This document shows positions 13,161 to 23,200 of a stretch of 40,854 bases of DNA, in pieces. Both the position numbers and the translations under genes were made by a program. This DNA is from a virus, in IMG/VR virus record IMGVR_UViG_3300050034_000084, positions 1 through 40,854 of that record; one strand, 5' to 3'. Numbering within the stretch: position 1 is the first letter of the stretch; each line of letters opens with the position of its first letter. Under the pieces are notes generated by a model. The model ran no database searches, was not told the origin of the DNA, and saw nothing but the letters and a program-made list of their open reading frames with translations.

Positions 13161-14366
13161 TTAGATTACGCACTGCCAAGTTGCCGAAATAGCAACATTT
13201 CCTGTTATTGTCAAACCTGATGATACGGCAATCTGCCAGTCGATTCTATCCCCCGCTACTACAGATGGATTGTGCGCCAAGTCTACGCAGTTGTTCCCCG
13301 TGCTTCCATTGCCCGTTATCGTGCATGTAAGAGACGATGATGCCCCATTCTGCCTAAGCGAAACTGTAACCGTAGTCAGATTTCCCTGATCTCCGCTGGT
13401 CAATAGGACTCTAAGATTATTGACGGTACAGTTAACCGGAGAGAGAGATTGTTCGGGCGCTTCTGTTGCTGAAAAGGCTGTTTCACCGCCCGAGAACGGG
13501 ATATATCCCGTCACACTCAGATCGTCATATCCGGTTGACAATATAGGAGACGCGGCAAGGAAAGTTGTAGATGTGTCGATGAACTGTTGGCTGCTATTGG
13601 TCCCCACAATCGAAGCGCTGGCAGGTATCGCCGCTCCGTTCACTTTCGCTACAGTAGGGTTTGGATATGTTCCGCTCAGGTCTCCTCCCGCTGATCCGCC
13701 TGGCGCTCCTCCACTGCACCCCGTAGTGGTAAATGCTGCCGCTGTACCATTTGCGCAGATGGGCAAAGTGCTGGCTGGAATCGCAGCATCCGAGATGGTT
13801 GACGCGCCCAATCCGGACCCGCCAATAATAGCGCCGCCGTTGAGATTAGCGCCGCCAGTGACGCTAAGTGTGCCGCTGGAATTGAGGCTTGCAGATGTTG
13901 TCAGGGTCGGAAGACTCAACGCTCCGGCCATCGTCTGCGGCGTGGTGAGGCTCGTGGATACATATCCGGTGGACGTTACCTGCACATAGTTCGATCCATC
14001 ATTCCATACAGAGACGGTCATACCGTTGGGAATTGTGACGCCAGTGCCGCTAGAACCGATGATCTGTATGCTCTGGCCGCCCGTCGTGGCGTTCTCGATT
14101 GTGAAGGGAAAGCGGCCGGTGGGTGCAACCAGGTTCCGCGTCGCAGTCAGGCTCACGCTGCTGGTCACCTTGATGTCGAACGCGGATGTTTCCGTGACCG
14201 TCATCGCATGATTTGCGTCAGAAGCGAAAACCAGCGTTCCGGTATTCACGCAAGGGAATCCCTGGCAGCCGATGTTTCCGCTGAGGTTGATCTGTGGGAC
14301 CTGAATCTGCGCAGAGGCGCCTACGGGCATAAGTAGCGCGAAGAGCAGCCATCGTAGAATTCTCAT
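13161..14366 (-). CDS. exported fibre-like protein, paralogue of its neighbour
   Basis: A 401-residue protein with a Sec signal peptide (residues 1-19, ASA/Q). Residues 20-130 repeat the module of the 655-residue protein. The middle (about 150-260) is low-complexity Ser/Thr/Gly with short strand repeats, typical of fibre shafts. The C-terminal 140 residues are beta-rich and contain several Cys (CTVNN, CTITGN, NNCVDL, TWQC), perhaps paired. A surface-binding role is likely. As with the neighbour, export and virion assembly are hard to reconcile. The gene is 1-2 nt from the next. Confidence 0.72.
   Translation of the reverse strand: MRILRWLLFALLMPVGASAQIQVPQINLSGNIGCQGFPCVNTGTLVFASDANHAMTVTETSAFDIKVTSSVSLTATRNLVAPTGRFPFTIENATTGGQSIQIIGSSGTGVTIPNGMTVSVWNDGSNYVQVTSTGYVSTSLTTPQTMAGALSLPTLTTSASLNSSGTLSVTGGANLNGGAIIGGSGLGASTISDAAIPASTLPICANGTAAAFTTTGCSGGAPGGSAGGDLSGTYPNPTVAKVNGAAIPASASIVGTNSSQQFIDTSTTFLAASPILSTGYDDLSVTGYIPFSGGETAFSATEAPEQSLSPVNCTVNNLRVLLTSGDQGNLTTVTVSLRQNGASSSLTCTITGNGSTGNNCVDLAHNPSVVAGDRIDWQIAVSSGLTITGNVAISATWQCVI
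13977..14309 (-). repeat. copy B of duplicated N-terminal module
   Basis: Codes for residues 20-130 of the 401-residue protein and matches 12755-13087. Both copies start at the mature N-terminus that follows the signal peptide. Gene duplication with later divergence of the C-terminal domains is the simplest origin. Confidence 0.7.
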
Positions 14367-14367
14367 G

Positions 14368-15465
14368 TTAGCTCGCGATCCGAGGCTGGAACGTGCCGGT
14401 GAGAACGTTCGTGCTCTGATAGAGGTACATGGTGATCGTCACGCCAAATTCGTTGACAAACGTCACCGTTGTTGGCGTATTGAAGGCGAACGGGAATCCG
14501 GTCGTTGCATCGGTGAACGTGTGCGATCCGCCTGTCAAAAGCAGGTAGATCGTCTGGCTTGAAGGAGAATAGGGGCCGAACGTCTGCCCAACTGTCTCTG
14601 CGCCCAGGCCAGCGCTCGGCAGCGCATCGGAGGTTGACAGCACCGCTGTGGTGCCACTGGCTGTGACTGTCGACGTGGCGCCAGCAGTGCCCAGGCCGCC
14701 GAAGATGCGCGGGTTCCATGTGTAGGTCTGATTGGCGGTTTGCGTAGAAGACCCCGTAGCGGTGAGCTGCACCGTAGTTGTCGTGATCGTGGTGTGATAG
14801 AAACTGCCAACGATTGTGCCGCTGGTGAATGGCGAGGCCAGCACAAGCGGCGAGCTTATGGAGTCTGTATTCGTGATGCTTGCGCTGGTCGGCGTTCCAG
14901 AGTAGGTTGCGCTACAGGTCGGATTCGTGACCGTCTGCCCCAGTTCAAGCGCCCCGCTGCACCCCGTGAACGAAGTGATGGCGAACGTAGTGGACAGCGA
15001 AAGCGTGACCGCGCCTGTGCAGCTTCCGCCTGCCAGTGGCGTACAGGTCAGCCCGGCAGCCGGCGTTATGGAGGACACCCCACCCGCACCGCTTCCGCCG
15101 CCGATCGTGAAGTAGTAGTTGTAGCTGCGCTGCGAGGATGAGATGGTCGCCATGTACTGCCCGCTGGTGAACCATCCGCCCATGTTGCCATAGGAGTCAG
15201 CGGACGAAACGCAAGCCCCGGATCCGTTCAGCACAACCTGCGAGCCGGTCGGGCACGCAGTGGTTGACGTTGCCGAGTTGTAGGTGGTTGCCAGTGAGCC
15301 AGACGGCTCATTGTAGAACGACACCGAAGCACCCGGCACAGCGTAGACAGGCAGCAGGTTTCCGCCCTGCGCCTGCGTGGTGTAGACGGGAAGGTCCCAG
15401 CGCACGTTCTGCGCCATGAGCGGCGATGCAAGTACGAACAGAAGTAGCCAGCGAAACGGTTTCAT
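14368..15465 (-). CDS. exported beta-sandwich protein of the tail region
   Basis: A 365-residue protein. Residues 1-18 form a Sec signal peptide (LMA/Q). Residues about 20-115 form a first domain (NLLPVYAVPGASVSFYNEPS, with paired Cys in TTACP and GACVSS). A Gly/Ser hinge (IGGGSGAGG) follows, then a Ser/Thr-rich, Ig-like beta region to the end. Cysteines come in pairs throughout (LTCTPLAGGSC, FTGCSG, PTCSA), which suits an oxidising compartment. It overlaps the internal virion protein gene by 4 nt. It may be a fibre adaptor or an exported surface factor. Confidence 0.7.
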   Translation of the reverse strand: MKPFRWLLLFVLASPLMAQNVRWDLPVYTTQAQGGNLLPVYAVPGASVSFYNEPSGSLATTYNSATSTTACPTGSQVVLNGSGACVSSADSYGNMGGWFTSGQYMATISSSQRSYNYYFTIGGGSGAGGVSSITPAAGLTCTPLAGGSCTGAVTLSLSTTFAITSFTGCSGALELGQTVTNPTCSATYSGTPTSASITNTDSISSPLVLASPFTSGTIVGSFYHTTITTTTVQLTATGSSTQTANQTYTWNPRIFGGLGTAGATSTVTASGTTAVLSTSDALPSAGLGAETVGQTFGPYSPSSQTIYLLLTGGSHTFTDATTGFPFAFNTPTTVTFVNEFGVTITMYLYQSTNVLTGTFQPRIAS

Positions 15466-17198
15466 TGGTTGTCCTTTCGAGGGGGCAATGTTTGTGTAGT
15501 CGTGAGCGGGTAAATCGGAGCCGTCATCAAGTTGCGCGCCGTTCCATTATTCAAAAGCGAACCGAGCGCGGAAGGGAAAGCCGATACCCCACGCAGAAGC
15601 GGCTTGACGGCACCCCCGCCCATCGGCATCGGCGTTTCCTCAGGGTTCTGGAATCGATCTACAGCGGAACGAACAAGCGCATTGGGGCTGTCAACATCGC
15701 CAAGAAGCCTATTTCCAACATAGCGCATGACGGTACTTTTAGGGCGGAATACATCCACCCCCGCGATGTTGGTCGGGTCTGTTGTGGTAGCCATGCGGTT
15801 TGCCTGCCGAGTAGCAATATCACCTAAATCATGGAAGGCGCCATAGCGGTTCTGACCGGCGCGAATGTCCTCTTCGGGGACACCACTTAGATCGGATAGA
15901 TTTCCATATTCGACACCACGCAGAGCGTTTCCAGACGCTTCAAGGCGACGCACTTCCGGGTTAGCCCGCGCAGTGTATTTATTACCCTCCGCTTTCTGAT
16001 AAAAAGGCTGTAACTTTTGATTCGTCTCGCGGCGCAAGGCGTCAACATCCCGCATCGTTGTTGGCTCTTCTCCGGGGATTAGCTTTTCAGTTGTGATCGG
16101 ATCCCCGCGCTGATCTAGGATCGGACTTGTCTGTGTTACGGTCGTAGGTTCTGTGTCGGGAACGTATCGCGAAGCAGTTCCTGCTGTGCGCGATTCAATC
16201 CCTGGATGCTCTAAGAGATCAAGCCTGTTAGTGCTCCCTATTTGCGCCTTCGCGACTGGAGTCATATCAACAGGGGCATCGCGGAAAGGAGCACGCAGCC
16301 GCGCAAAGTCCTTGAGTTGTCCACGCCCCAATCTCCCCGCCTGAGACGCAACTTCGGCGACTCCGCTCGGATTGGTCGCAGCGATAGGCGGAAACGTTTC
16401 GTTGAAATTTCCCATAAAGTCTGGACGTTCCGACTGTGTGGGCTTCAGCGCGTCCCCAAGGGCCTGCATCGGCGTTCCCGGCTTGAGTTCGCGGGTGAAC
16501 GCGAGTCGCTGCGCTTCGGGTGTCGCGGATAAAAACCTTCCAGCCTTTCCCGCTCCTTCCATCGCGGCCCCTCCTGCTCTTAGGGCTGGATTCGCATACG
16601 GATGGCCAAGCAGAGTACCAGCGGCCAATTGAGGAATGAGCGTTTCGGCGGACTCGGCGGGATTGGTTGCAATTTGGTGAGCCATGTCGCCATAGATAGA
16701 CTTGCTCAGGTCAAAGGTGGACTTCCCTGGATTGTTAGGATCATACCCATAGGAGTCCATCAACACCCCAAGGGGAGACCCGCGCAAAATTGCCTCTCCG
16801 GTATCCTCCGGGTGCATGACGATGGACCCTAGAGCGTGGGGGATGCTTTTGAGTACATTCCCCGCGCCGGTCTCGAGGTTTCCGAGAATCCCCTGATCGA
16901 GGCTGTGCGGCTTTGGGCCAAGAGCCGTATCGAAATCGTTCTGCGCTTTAGTAGCCGTGTTGCTAATCGCTTGCATGAGGGTAGGATTTTCGTGCGGCTG
17001 TGCTGTGGATGTGCTGTAATTTGGATCGGCCGGGATGAAATCTGCGTCTGTTCCTGTGACTTGGCCGCCGTTCGAAGGCGCGGAAACTCCCTGATCTCCG
17101 ATCAGCATGGCGCGGTGATCCGCCGTTGTGCCCGTGTGGACCCACTCTCCCCCAGCGGGAATGAAATCAGGCGCGGGTTGTGCTTTCAGCGGCGGCAT
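15462..17198 (-). CDS. internal virion/ejection-type protein
   Basis: A 578-residue protein without recognisable enzymatic motifs. Residues 1-75 are disordered and rich in Pro/Gly. Residues about 80-230 are helical with hydrophobic or Gly-Ala stretches (IPQLAAGTLLGHPYANPALR), as in ejection proteins that cross or contact membranes. The rest is charged and helical. In podoviruses several such proteins lie between nozzle and fibre genes; they are ejected with the DNA to form a channel across the envelope. The gene is contiguous with the 527-residue protein gene. Confidence 0.55.
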   Translation of the reverse strand: MPPLKAQPAPDFIPAGGEWVHTGTTADHRAMLIGDQGVSAPSNGGQVTGTDADFIPADPNYSTSTAQPHENPTLMQAISNTATKAQNDFDTALGPKPHSLDQGILGNLETGAGNVLKSIPHALGSIVMHPEDTGEAILRGSPLGVLMDSYGYDPNNPGKSTFDLSKSIYGDMAHQIATNPAESAETLIPQLAAGTLLGHPYANPALRAGGAAMEGAGKAGRFLSATPEAQRLAFTRELKPGTPMQALGDALKPTQSERPDFMGNFNETFPPIAATNPSGVAEVASQAGRLGRGQLKDFARLRAPFRDAPVDMTPVAKAQIGSTNRLDLLEHPGIESRTAGTASRYVPDTEPTTVTQTSPILDQRGDPITTEKLIPGEEPTTMRDVDALRRETNQKLQPFYQKAEGNKYTARANPEVRRLEASGNALRGVEYGNLSDLSGVPEEDIRAGQNRYGAFHDLGDIATRQANRMATTTDPTNIAGVDVFRPKSTVMRYVGNRLLGDVDSPNALVRSAVDRFQNPEETPMPMGGGAVKPLLRGVSAFPSALGSLLNNGTARNLMTAPIYPLTTTQTLPPRKDNQ

Positions 17199-18782
17199 CT
17201 ATTTGTACCATCCTGTTCCTTTGGGGCCTTTTGCGTCGAAATGGTAACCCGCTGGAACATTGGGCGGCCGCGGCGGCGCTGCCTGTTGCTGGTTTCCTAC
17301 GGTATGTCCCTGATCTTGAACCTTCTGAAGCCATGGAATCATCGTTTGAATGATTCCCTTTAGGTTGGCCGGCGTCTGGTGCGGGGCGTTGATGGCGTGG
17401 TCAAACTCTTCGCGTAAATTCTCTGGCAAACGTCCTTGCGCATGAGCCAGAGCGACCGCGCTCGACATCATAAGCAGGTCTGAACGCAATTCTGCCATTT
17501 GCTGATTCGGAGCACCCACTTTGCCCTGCATGAACTCGTTCCATCGGCCCGCGACAGGTCCCATTTGAGAAGCTGCTGCATCGATTCTGGCTATGACTTC
17601 TGGGGCCATCTCGATGACTGTCTGTGCACGGCCAGCCGCAGTGCGCTGCGTCATCGTGGGCGTGTTCACGGAATTCAGTCCAGCAGCGGTCTGTGCGCCG
17701 GGCGCAATATTGCTCCCGGGCCGTACAACCGTCGCTGTCGAGCCGCCGTTACCGTTCGGCACCATCATCATGATTGGCGCAATTTGGGGAGGCCGCTGCG
17801 TATCGAGCGAGTATTGGCGCTCGGCTTGCGCGATCGTTGCGCCCTTGTGTAGCTTCTGGTACTCATCGATATACTGCTGCTCGGGAGAATCTGGCTTGGG
17901 CTGCTTCATCGGTTGAATGCCCGTCACATTGCCAAGCCGCGTCTGCCCGGAACGCTCCTCATATTCAACTGGCTCGCCGTTCGGACCAACCATCCCCGTG
18001 AGTGCTTTCCAAACTTCAGGCGGATTCTCGCGGACGTTGGTTTCCGACTCAAGATTCGTTTTCTGGGCACCCTGCAATCCGCGTGTGCTTTCCGCGTTCG
18101 GCGCAATCTCTGGCGTCTCCACAGCGGTATGCTGCGCGGTGGCGTTCTCGCTGGCGGTCTGCGCCTGCTTCTGCGCGTTGGCTTCATCCTGCGCGACCTG
18201 GCCGCGCTCATGTCCGAGAGTCACCGCCTGGTGCGCATATGTGCCCGGCACATTTGACAGCGCCATTCGCGCAATAGGCGATGCACTTTCGAGAGCGGTA
18301 TCGCCAATCATCGCAGGAACTTGAGCGCCCCATCCGAGAATCTTGCCAAGCAGTGGATGATTCGGCATCGCTCCTTCGATTCTGTGCGCAATGCTGTTGA
18401 TGCCCGCACCTTCGTCAAGCGAACGCGACAGCTCTGTCTGGTCGCCGAGCAGCGTTCCCTGGTGGACTTGCTGCCCTGTCGTCATCATCTCCTGACCGCG
18501 CTTAGGCCCGGTGACCAACTGCGGTGCCGCGCTCGGTATTGCGGGCGTAGAAATCGATGGAGTTGTGCTGCCCATTGAGATTGGCGCGGGCTCAGGGCCG
18601 GCGTCCGGGTGCGGTAAGAGCATGCCGTGAGGAATAACTGAGGGTGCTTGTGCGGCAGTAGTTGCGGTAGGAGTAGGCTGCGAATTACCGCCCATTTTCG
18701 CCACAACAGCCTGCGCATCGGGAGACAAAGATTGCATGTGCCCCTGAATCTCGCTCAATACCGGATTGAAGTTGAAAGCCAT
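17199..18782 (-). CDS. internal virion/ejection-type protein
   Basis: A 527-residue protein. The start MAFNFNPVLSEIQGHM at 18782 is chosen because it overlaps the upstream stop and skips an unlikely 24-residue extension. The first third is Pro/Thr/Gln-rich; residues about 180-300 are helical and Gln/Glu/Ala-rich; the C-terminal third has LRSDLLMMSSAVALAHAQGR, a helix pattern like P22-type ejection proteins. No motif indicates enzyme activity. It ends with TAG directly before the next gene. Confidence 0.55.
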   Translation of the reverse strand: MAFNFNPVLSEIQGHMQSLSPDAQAVVAKMGGNSQPTPTATTAAQAPSVIPHGMLLPHPDAGPEPAPISMGSTTPSISTPAIPSAAPQLVTGPKRGQEMMTTGQQVHQGTLLGDQTELSRSLDEGAGINSIAHRIEGAMPNHPLLGKILGWGAQVPAMIGDTALESASPIARMALSNVPGTYAHQAVTLGHERGQVAQDEANAQKQAQTASENATAQHTAVETPEIAPNAESTRGLQGAQKTNLESETNVRENPPEVWKALTGMVGPNGEPVEYEERSGQTRLGNVTGIQPMKQPKPDSPEQQYIDEYQKLHKGATIAQAERQYSLDTQRPPQIAPIMMMVPNGNGGSTATVVRPGSNIAPGAQTAAGLNSVNTPTMTQRTAAGRAQTVIEMAPEVIARIDAAASQMGPVAGRWNEFMQGKVGAPNQQMAELRSDLLMMSSAVALAHAQGRLPENLREEFDHAINAPHQTPANLKGIIQTMIPWLQKVQDQGHTVGNQQQAAPPRPPNVPAGYHFDAKGPKGTGWYK

Positions 18783-19339
18783 TATTGATTCCCCAGGTAC
18801 GCCGATGCTGCTTGGCCGCCAGACTGAACTCCTTGCAAAAGCAGTTTCTGCCAAAAATTCCCTACATCGCCAGCGTTCTTGAGCGCATTATTTGAGGAAT
18901 TCAAGCCGCCCACCGCCGTTCCTTCGTTGGTTCCATAGAGGCTTTGTAAACCCTTCAGTCCTTCTCCCTGCTGCTGCTGTTTGACCTGCTGATTTTCGTT
19001 CTGCGTGGTGAGATTCGCCTTGGATAGATTCTGGCTTGCCGATTCGCCGCTCTTCGCGATAGCCGAGTCTGCGGTGCCCGCATTCTTCGTGCGCGCCGCA
19101 AGCAAGGAACCTTGCCCGACAGCGCCCGCGTTCGCTCCACCGGCGGTCTGCATGTTGGATGTCTGGATTTTGGCCATGTCCGCGGGGTTGATGCCCTGCG
19201 GATTGGTCGCCATTGTACTCAGCGTGGGGCTGAGGGTGCCGTAGAGGGATGCGGCATTGTTCTGGCCGGTTTTGGAGATTCCCTGCCCTGTGGTCGAATT
19301 CGCTAAATCCTGCGATTTGATTCCTGATCCGCCCGCCAT
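18782..19339 (-). CDS. small internal virion protein
   Basis: A 185-residue protein rich in Gly, Ser, Gln and Asn, with few hydrophobic core segments except near the C-terminus (WQKLLLQGVQSGGQAASAYL). This composition is common for the smallest ejection proteins of P22-like podoviruses. It overlaps the GNAT-like gene by 37 nt and the following gene by one base. The role is inferred from composition and order. Confidence 0.5.
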   Translation of the reverse strand: MAGGSGIKSQDLANSTTGQGISKTGQNNAASLYGTLSPTLSTMATNPQGINPADMAKIQTSNMQTAGGANAGAVGQGSLLAARTKNAGTADSAIAKSGESASQNLSKANLTTQNENQQVKQQQQGEGLKGLQSLYGTNEGTAVGGLNSSNNALKNAGDVGNFWQKLLLQGVQSGGQAASAYLGNQ

Positions 19340-19698
19340 TTATCACCCTCCGCAAGAAAGATTGCGCTCTGGCAACCCTCCTTGTACCCCAAAGATACCA
19401 GCCTCCGCAGGAAGCCTCGTGCGATCTTCGGTGTGACGAGAGCGATGGTCCGCTTGTGCCCCGTTTCGTTCATCCACGCTAATAGTTCCACGTGGAACGT
19501 CCGTAACCAGTGCATTTTCGCTGCCGGATGGCCTTTTGCCAGCGCTAAAACCACTTCAGGAACCATTCTGATACCAGCGTGCCCTACAATCCTGCCATCC
19601 TCAACCAAAACGCGCTCATAAAAAAGTTTGGGTACGTCACCATCAGTGTACAACGCGCGCAATTCGGCGTCGTCGGAATCTTGCCGAGCGCGGATCAT
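19303..19698 (-). CDS. GNAT-like acetyltransferase
   Basis: A 131-residue protein with a GNAT-like profile: a strand-helix start (MIRARQDSDDAELRALY), a middle strand LVEDGRIVGHAG, which matches the usual 'xxGxIVGxxG' of GNATs, and a late helix-strand FLRRLVSLGYKEG, the family's acceptor-side 'xxlGFke'. The acetyl-CoA pyrophosphate loop (Q/RxxGxG/A) is not clear, so catalytic activity is uncertain. Small GNAT-like proteins occur within podoviral structural operons. It may modify a virion or host protein, or be a structural remnant. Confidence 0.55.
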   Translation of the reverse strand: MIRARQDSDDAELRALYTDGDVPKLFYERVLVEDGRIVGHAGIRMVPEVVLALAKGHPAAKMHWLRTFHVELLAWMNETGHKRTIALVTPKIARGFLRRLVSLGYKEGCQSAIFLAEGDKWRADQESNRRI

Positions 19699-20276
19699 GT
19701 CGTAGGCGGCTTTCCGGTTGCGCTGCGGAATGGAACTGGCCCAGGTCCGCTCGGATGCTGCCCCGCTGTGCCCGTTCCTGTTCCCTCAGATGGAAGCCAA
19801 AGGGGACCCGGATGCGAACCGCCGCCCCGGACCGCAATCGGTGTTGCGCCGCCATGAATCACCGGCTGCGTCGGACCACTCCCTGCGTAGGACTTGTAGA
19901 CCTGCACATAGCGCGTCTGGTTGCCGATGAATTCCGTGTGGTTGCGCAGTTCTGTTCCCGATGCCTGCGTGTGGATGGCGTTCGTGAAGTTGGGGTTATC
20001 GGCGTGCGCTACCCAATACTTGACGCCGCGCGAAAGCGGACCCTGGTCGTTGATGGCAACGTGCATGTAGCCGCCCTGCGCGGTGACCTTGACGCCCATC
20101 TGCCCGTCAGGCGGATGCGGTTCGCCGATGGGGTTGCTATTCGTCTGCGCAAGGTGGTTCGTAACTGCGTTATTGATGTCCTGCAGGGCCTCGTACAGTT
20201 TTGCGCCGTAGCTGCTTCCGGTCGTGGCCGGGTCAGCGTTGCGCAGGTAGTCGAGGTTTCTTATCTTCAATGTCAT
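19695..20276 (-). CDS. tail-associated structural protein
   Basis: A 193-residue protein. Residues 1-100 include a helical start (AKLYEALQDINNAVTNHLAQ) and a beta region (QMGVKVTAQGGYMHVAIND, GVKYWVAHADNPNF) reminiscent of fibronectin-like or collar domains. The last 60 residues are Gly/Pro-rich and probably disordered. It overlaps the large nozzle gene by 4 nt. A structural role in the tail follows from position. Confidence 0.5.
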   Translation of the reverse strand: MTLKIRNLDYLRNADPATTGSSYGAKLYEALQDINNAVTNHLAQTNSNPIGEPHPPDGQMGVKVTAQGGYMHVAINDQGPLSRGVKYWVAHADNPNFTNAIHTQASGTELRNHTEFIGNQTRYVQVYKSYAGSGPTQPVIHGGATPIAVRGGGSHPGPLWLPSEGTGTGTAGQHPSGPGPVPFRSATGKPPTT

Positions 20277-23200
20277 TGCGCCGCGCCCCTAGTCTTCAAA
20301 CGAGTCGGGACAATCAAGCATGTCACCATCTGGATATTGTAGGCGTTGTCCGTCTCGCCCGGCAGCGGTTGCGCTGAGAATTTCAGAAAGAATCGGCTGC
20401 CCCGCGCAATGATCATGCCTCCCATTCCCCACTGGAGGTCGATATTCGGCTGGCTCACTGTGCGCTCGCAGGACAGCGGCCAGATGTTCGCCGGATTATT
20501 TGGCGCGACCTGGACCAGCATCGTTCCCGCCGGCCAAGTGACCGTTGCCAGAACGCCGAAGAATCCCTTTTGATGGCTGCCAACCTGTAATTGCTGCTCT
20601 GCGCCGCGGTTCACAAAGCCATAGGTGTAGTAGTAGCTGTTCACCTGCCCATAATCGTCGTCGGTGTACTTGTTCGGGTTGAGCGTGTAGACATTCCCAA
20701 ATCCGCCCGCGCCCGGCGTGGCACCGTTTCCACCGCCCAGCACCAGCGAGAGCGTGCCGGCCTCGCGGTACATCAGCGCAGCGCCGTTCATGCTCATGTT
20801 CCATAGCGACCACTTGCGGGAGTTGTCTGTTGCGATCAGCTTTCCGCTGAAGGATACGCGGAATGGCGGCGACCCGGCGATGGACTGCGCTGAATCAAGC
20901 TGCCGATAGGACATAAACAGGATGTGCGATGGCGCGGTAGATGTTCCACGTGGAACGCCGAAATACAGCGCCCGCTCCACCGGGTCATTCACGCTCCAGA
21001 CGGTCAGCGCAGCCGCGGGGTTGATCTGCGCCCAGTCCGGCTGAATCTCCTGCGAAATCTTGTCGGGATATGAGCCGCCGAAGATCCGCGCACCCGAGAG
21101 GCTGGCCCAGGCCATCCACTCCTCGCCACCCGAGGCCGCGGTATCATCCGCCTGTGATTTTGTAAGCGAGAACGCCGATAATGCTCCACAGTTCGCTCCT
21201 ACCTCGTTTACCTGCCATCCGCTGGGTTCGGTCGTTCCGTTGTCGGTGGTCTCGTGCAGCCGCCCGCTGGGTTCCTGCGTGAGCATGTAGAACGTCTCGC
21301 GCATCACACCGAAATCCATCACCTTGCGCGTGTCCGTCACCGGGCCGAACTTGCCCGATTCGCCGTCAATGCCCTCTGCGTTGTTGCCGTAGGAGCCGAA
21401 AAGAACGCCGTCCAGGTAGGGCGTCTGCGAGTAGATCACGTTGATTTCATCCACCAGCACGCTTTGGTTGGCAACTGTCGAGGCCGCGTAGATGGTCAGC
21501 AGCATGTCAGTCGGGATGGCTTCCGGCGTTACTACGGTGAAATCTGTCTCGACGAATCCACCGCGTGCGCTCATCTGTGCGCCATCGATCGATGCGACCG
21601 AAATGAATCCTGTGAGTGCGCTCGAAAACTTGGCGTAAAAGGTCAGATTCGCATCAAGCGCGCTCGGCTGGAGCCAAACCCGCAGCGTGTAAGGCGTGTT
21701 TCCGGTCAGAATCGGGTTGCCGTAAGCGTCAAGGTAGGCCGACTGCGAAAGAACTCCGGACGGCCCCGCCCCGGCAGCGGCATTGATCAGCCACGCGGAA
21801 GAAGGGGGCAGTGCCGGGTTGCCGGCTAGGGTGCCGGGGTTCGTGCTGGCAGTCCAGCCGGAGGGCACAAGTGGCGCCGAAGGCATATACCCGCCATCGA
21901 ATCCCAGGTTGAGGAACTTCTGGATGCGGTTGCGCTGCCCGTAAGTGATCAGCCTAGTCGCATACTGCCCAAAGCCCAGCGCGCCGTCCAGCACAATCTG
22001 CGCGATCAGGTCGTTGCCGGGGATTGAGGTCGCCAGGCCTGCGAACAGCGAATTATCCGAGAAATCGAGCAAAACCGAGGTCGTCGTGTTGTCGTTGATC
22101 TGCGTGGCTGTCGAGACAACTTGCCCGTTGACCTGCGCGGGGATGGGTAGGTAGAAGAAGTACGCACCGTCTGCACCGGTGAGCTCCAGAATGCGCGCAA
22201 CCACATTTGAGGGGCCGATGGGGATATTGTCTACCTGCGGATACTGGCCACCGTTGGCGATGAACTTGACGTAGGAGCTCGACTTCAGCACCGCGCCCTG
22301 CCGCGTCAGGAACGTGCAGCGCAGAAGGTGGAAGCCTGGAGCCATCTGGCCATAAGGCGTGACCGTGCCAATCGCTGTCGTGGAACCATTCGGCCCATAC
22401 TGCTGGTATTGGAACTGTGTGGGGGAAATCACCGCCGTAACGTAAAAAGTCCCTTCCCACGCAAAACCCACGGTGCCCGTTGTCCAGGTTCCATCGGAAT
22501 AGTTGATCGGCACATAGAACGTGGTCGGACTCGGCGCAGATTCGACTTGGAAATAGCTCGGCGTTGGGGAATCTGGGACTGGCCACGCGATCACGATACT
22601 GCCGGTGTTGGACGTGGCATTGATCACGTTGGGAGTCGTCGCGGTGATCGGCGTCTGCAGATAGGTGATCTGGTTCGGCGAGGGCACTGTCTCTACTGCG
22701 AACGTCCCATCGAAGCTGAAGGTGGTCCCGCTGGTGGCCGTGGCCACAGAGCCAATCTGCACGACACTGCCGGGAATCAGGCGGTGCGAGGTATTCGTGG
22801 TGATTGTCGTCCGACCGGAGGTCCACTGCGCTGCAGAGATGTCTGCCAGCGTGCCCGGCTCTACGCCAACAATCGAGACATACTCTTCTGGAGCCAGACC
22901 GTGCGGTTGCGTAGTGGTAACCAGCGCCAGGCCCGGCGCGGTTTCGTTGTCGATCACGATGGATTGGATGATCGCCACGGTTCCCGATCCGGACAGCGTG
23001 TAGTAAATCGTCATCTGAAACGGGATGCCGATGAACACGCGGCTGGTATCGGTATTGGCTGCCATCGCAAAACCGAAGCTGGGATCGTTGACGATGGCCG
23101 GCGTGAGTGCGGCGCCCCATGAATCTCCCGCGCTGCCGTAGGGCTGGATCGTCTTTGTTGTGGTGAAATTGGTCCCCGGATCCTTCGCGGTTCCCACTTG

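Noticed and set aside
22053-23120. A 355-codon minus-strand ORF in another frame of the nozzle gene
   Set aside because: The composition is typical of an out-of-frame read of GC-rich DNA, and the nozzle frame is continuous over 3.8 kb.
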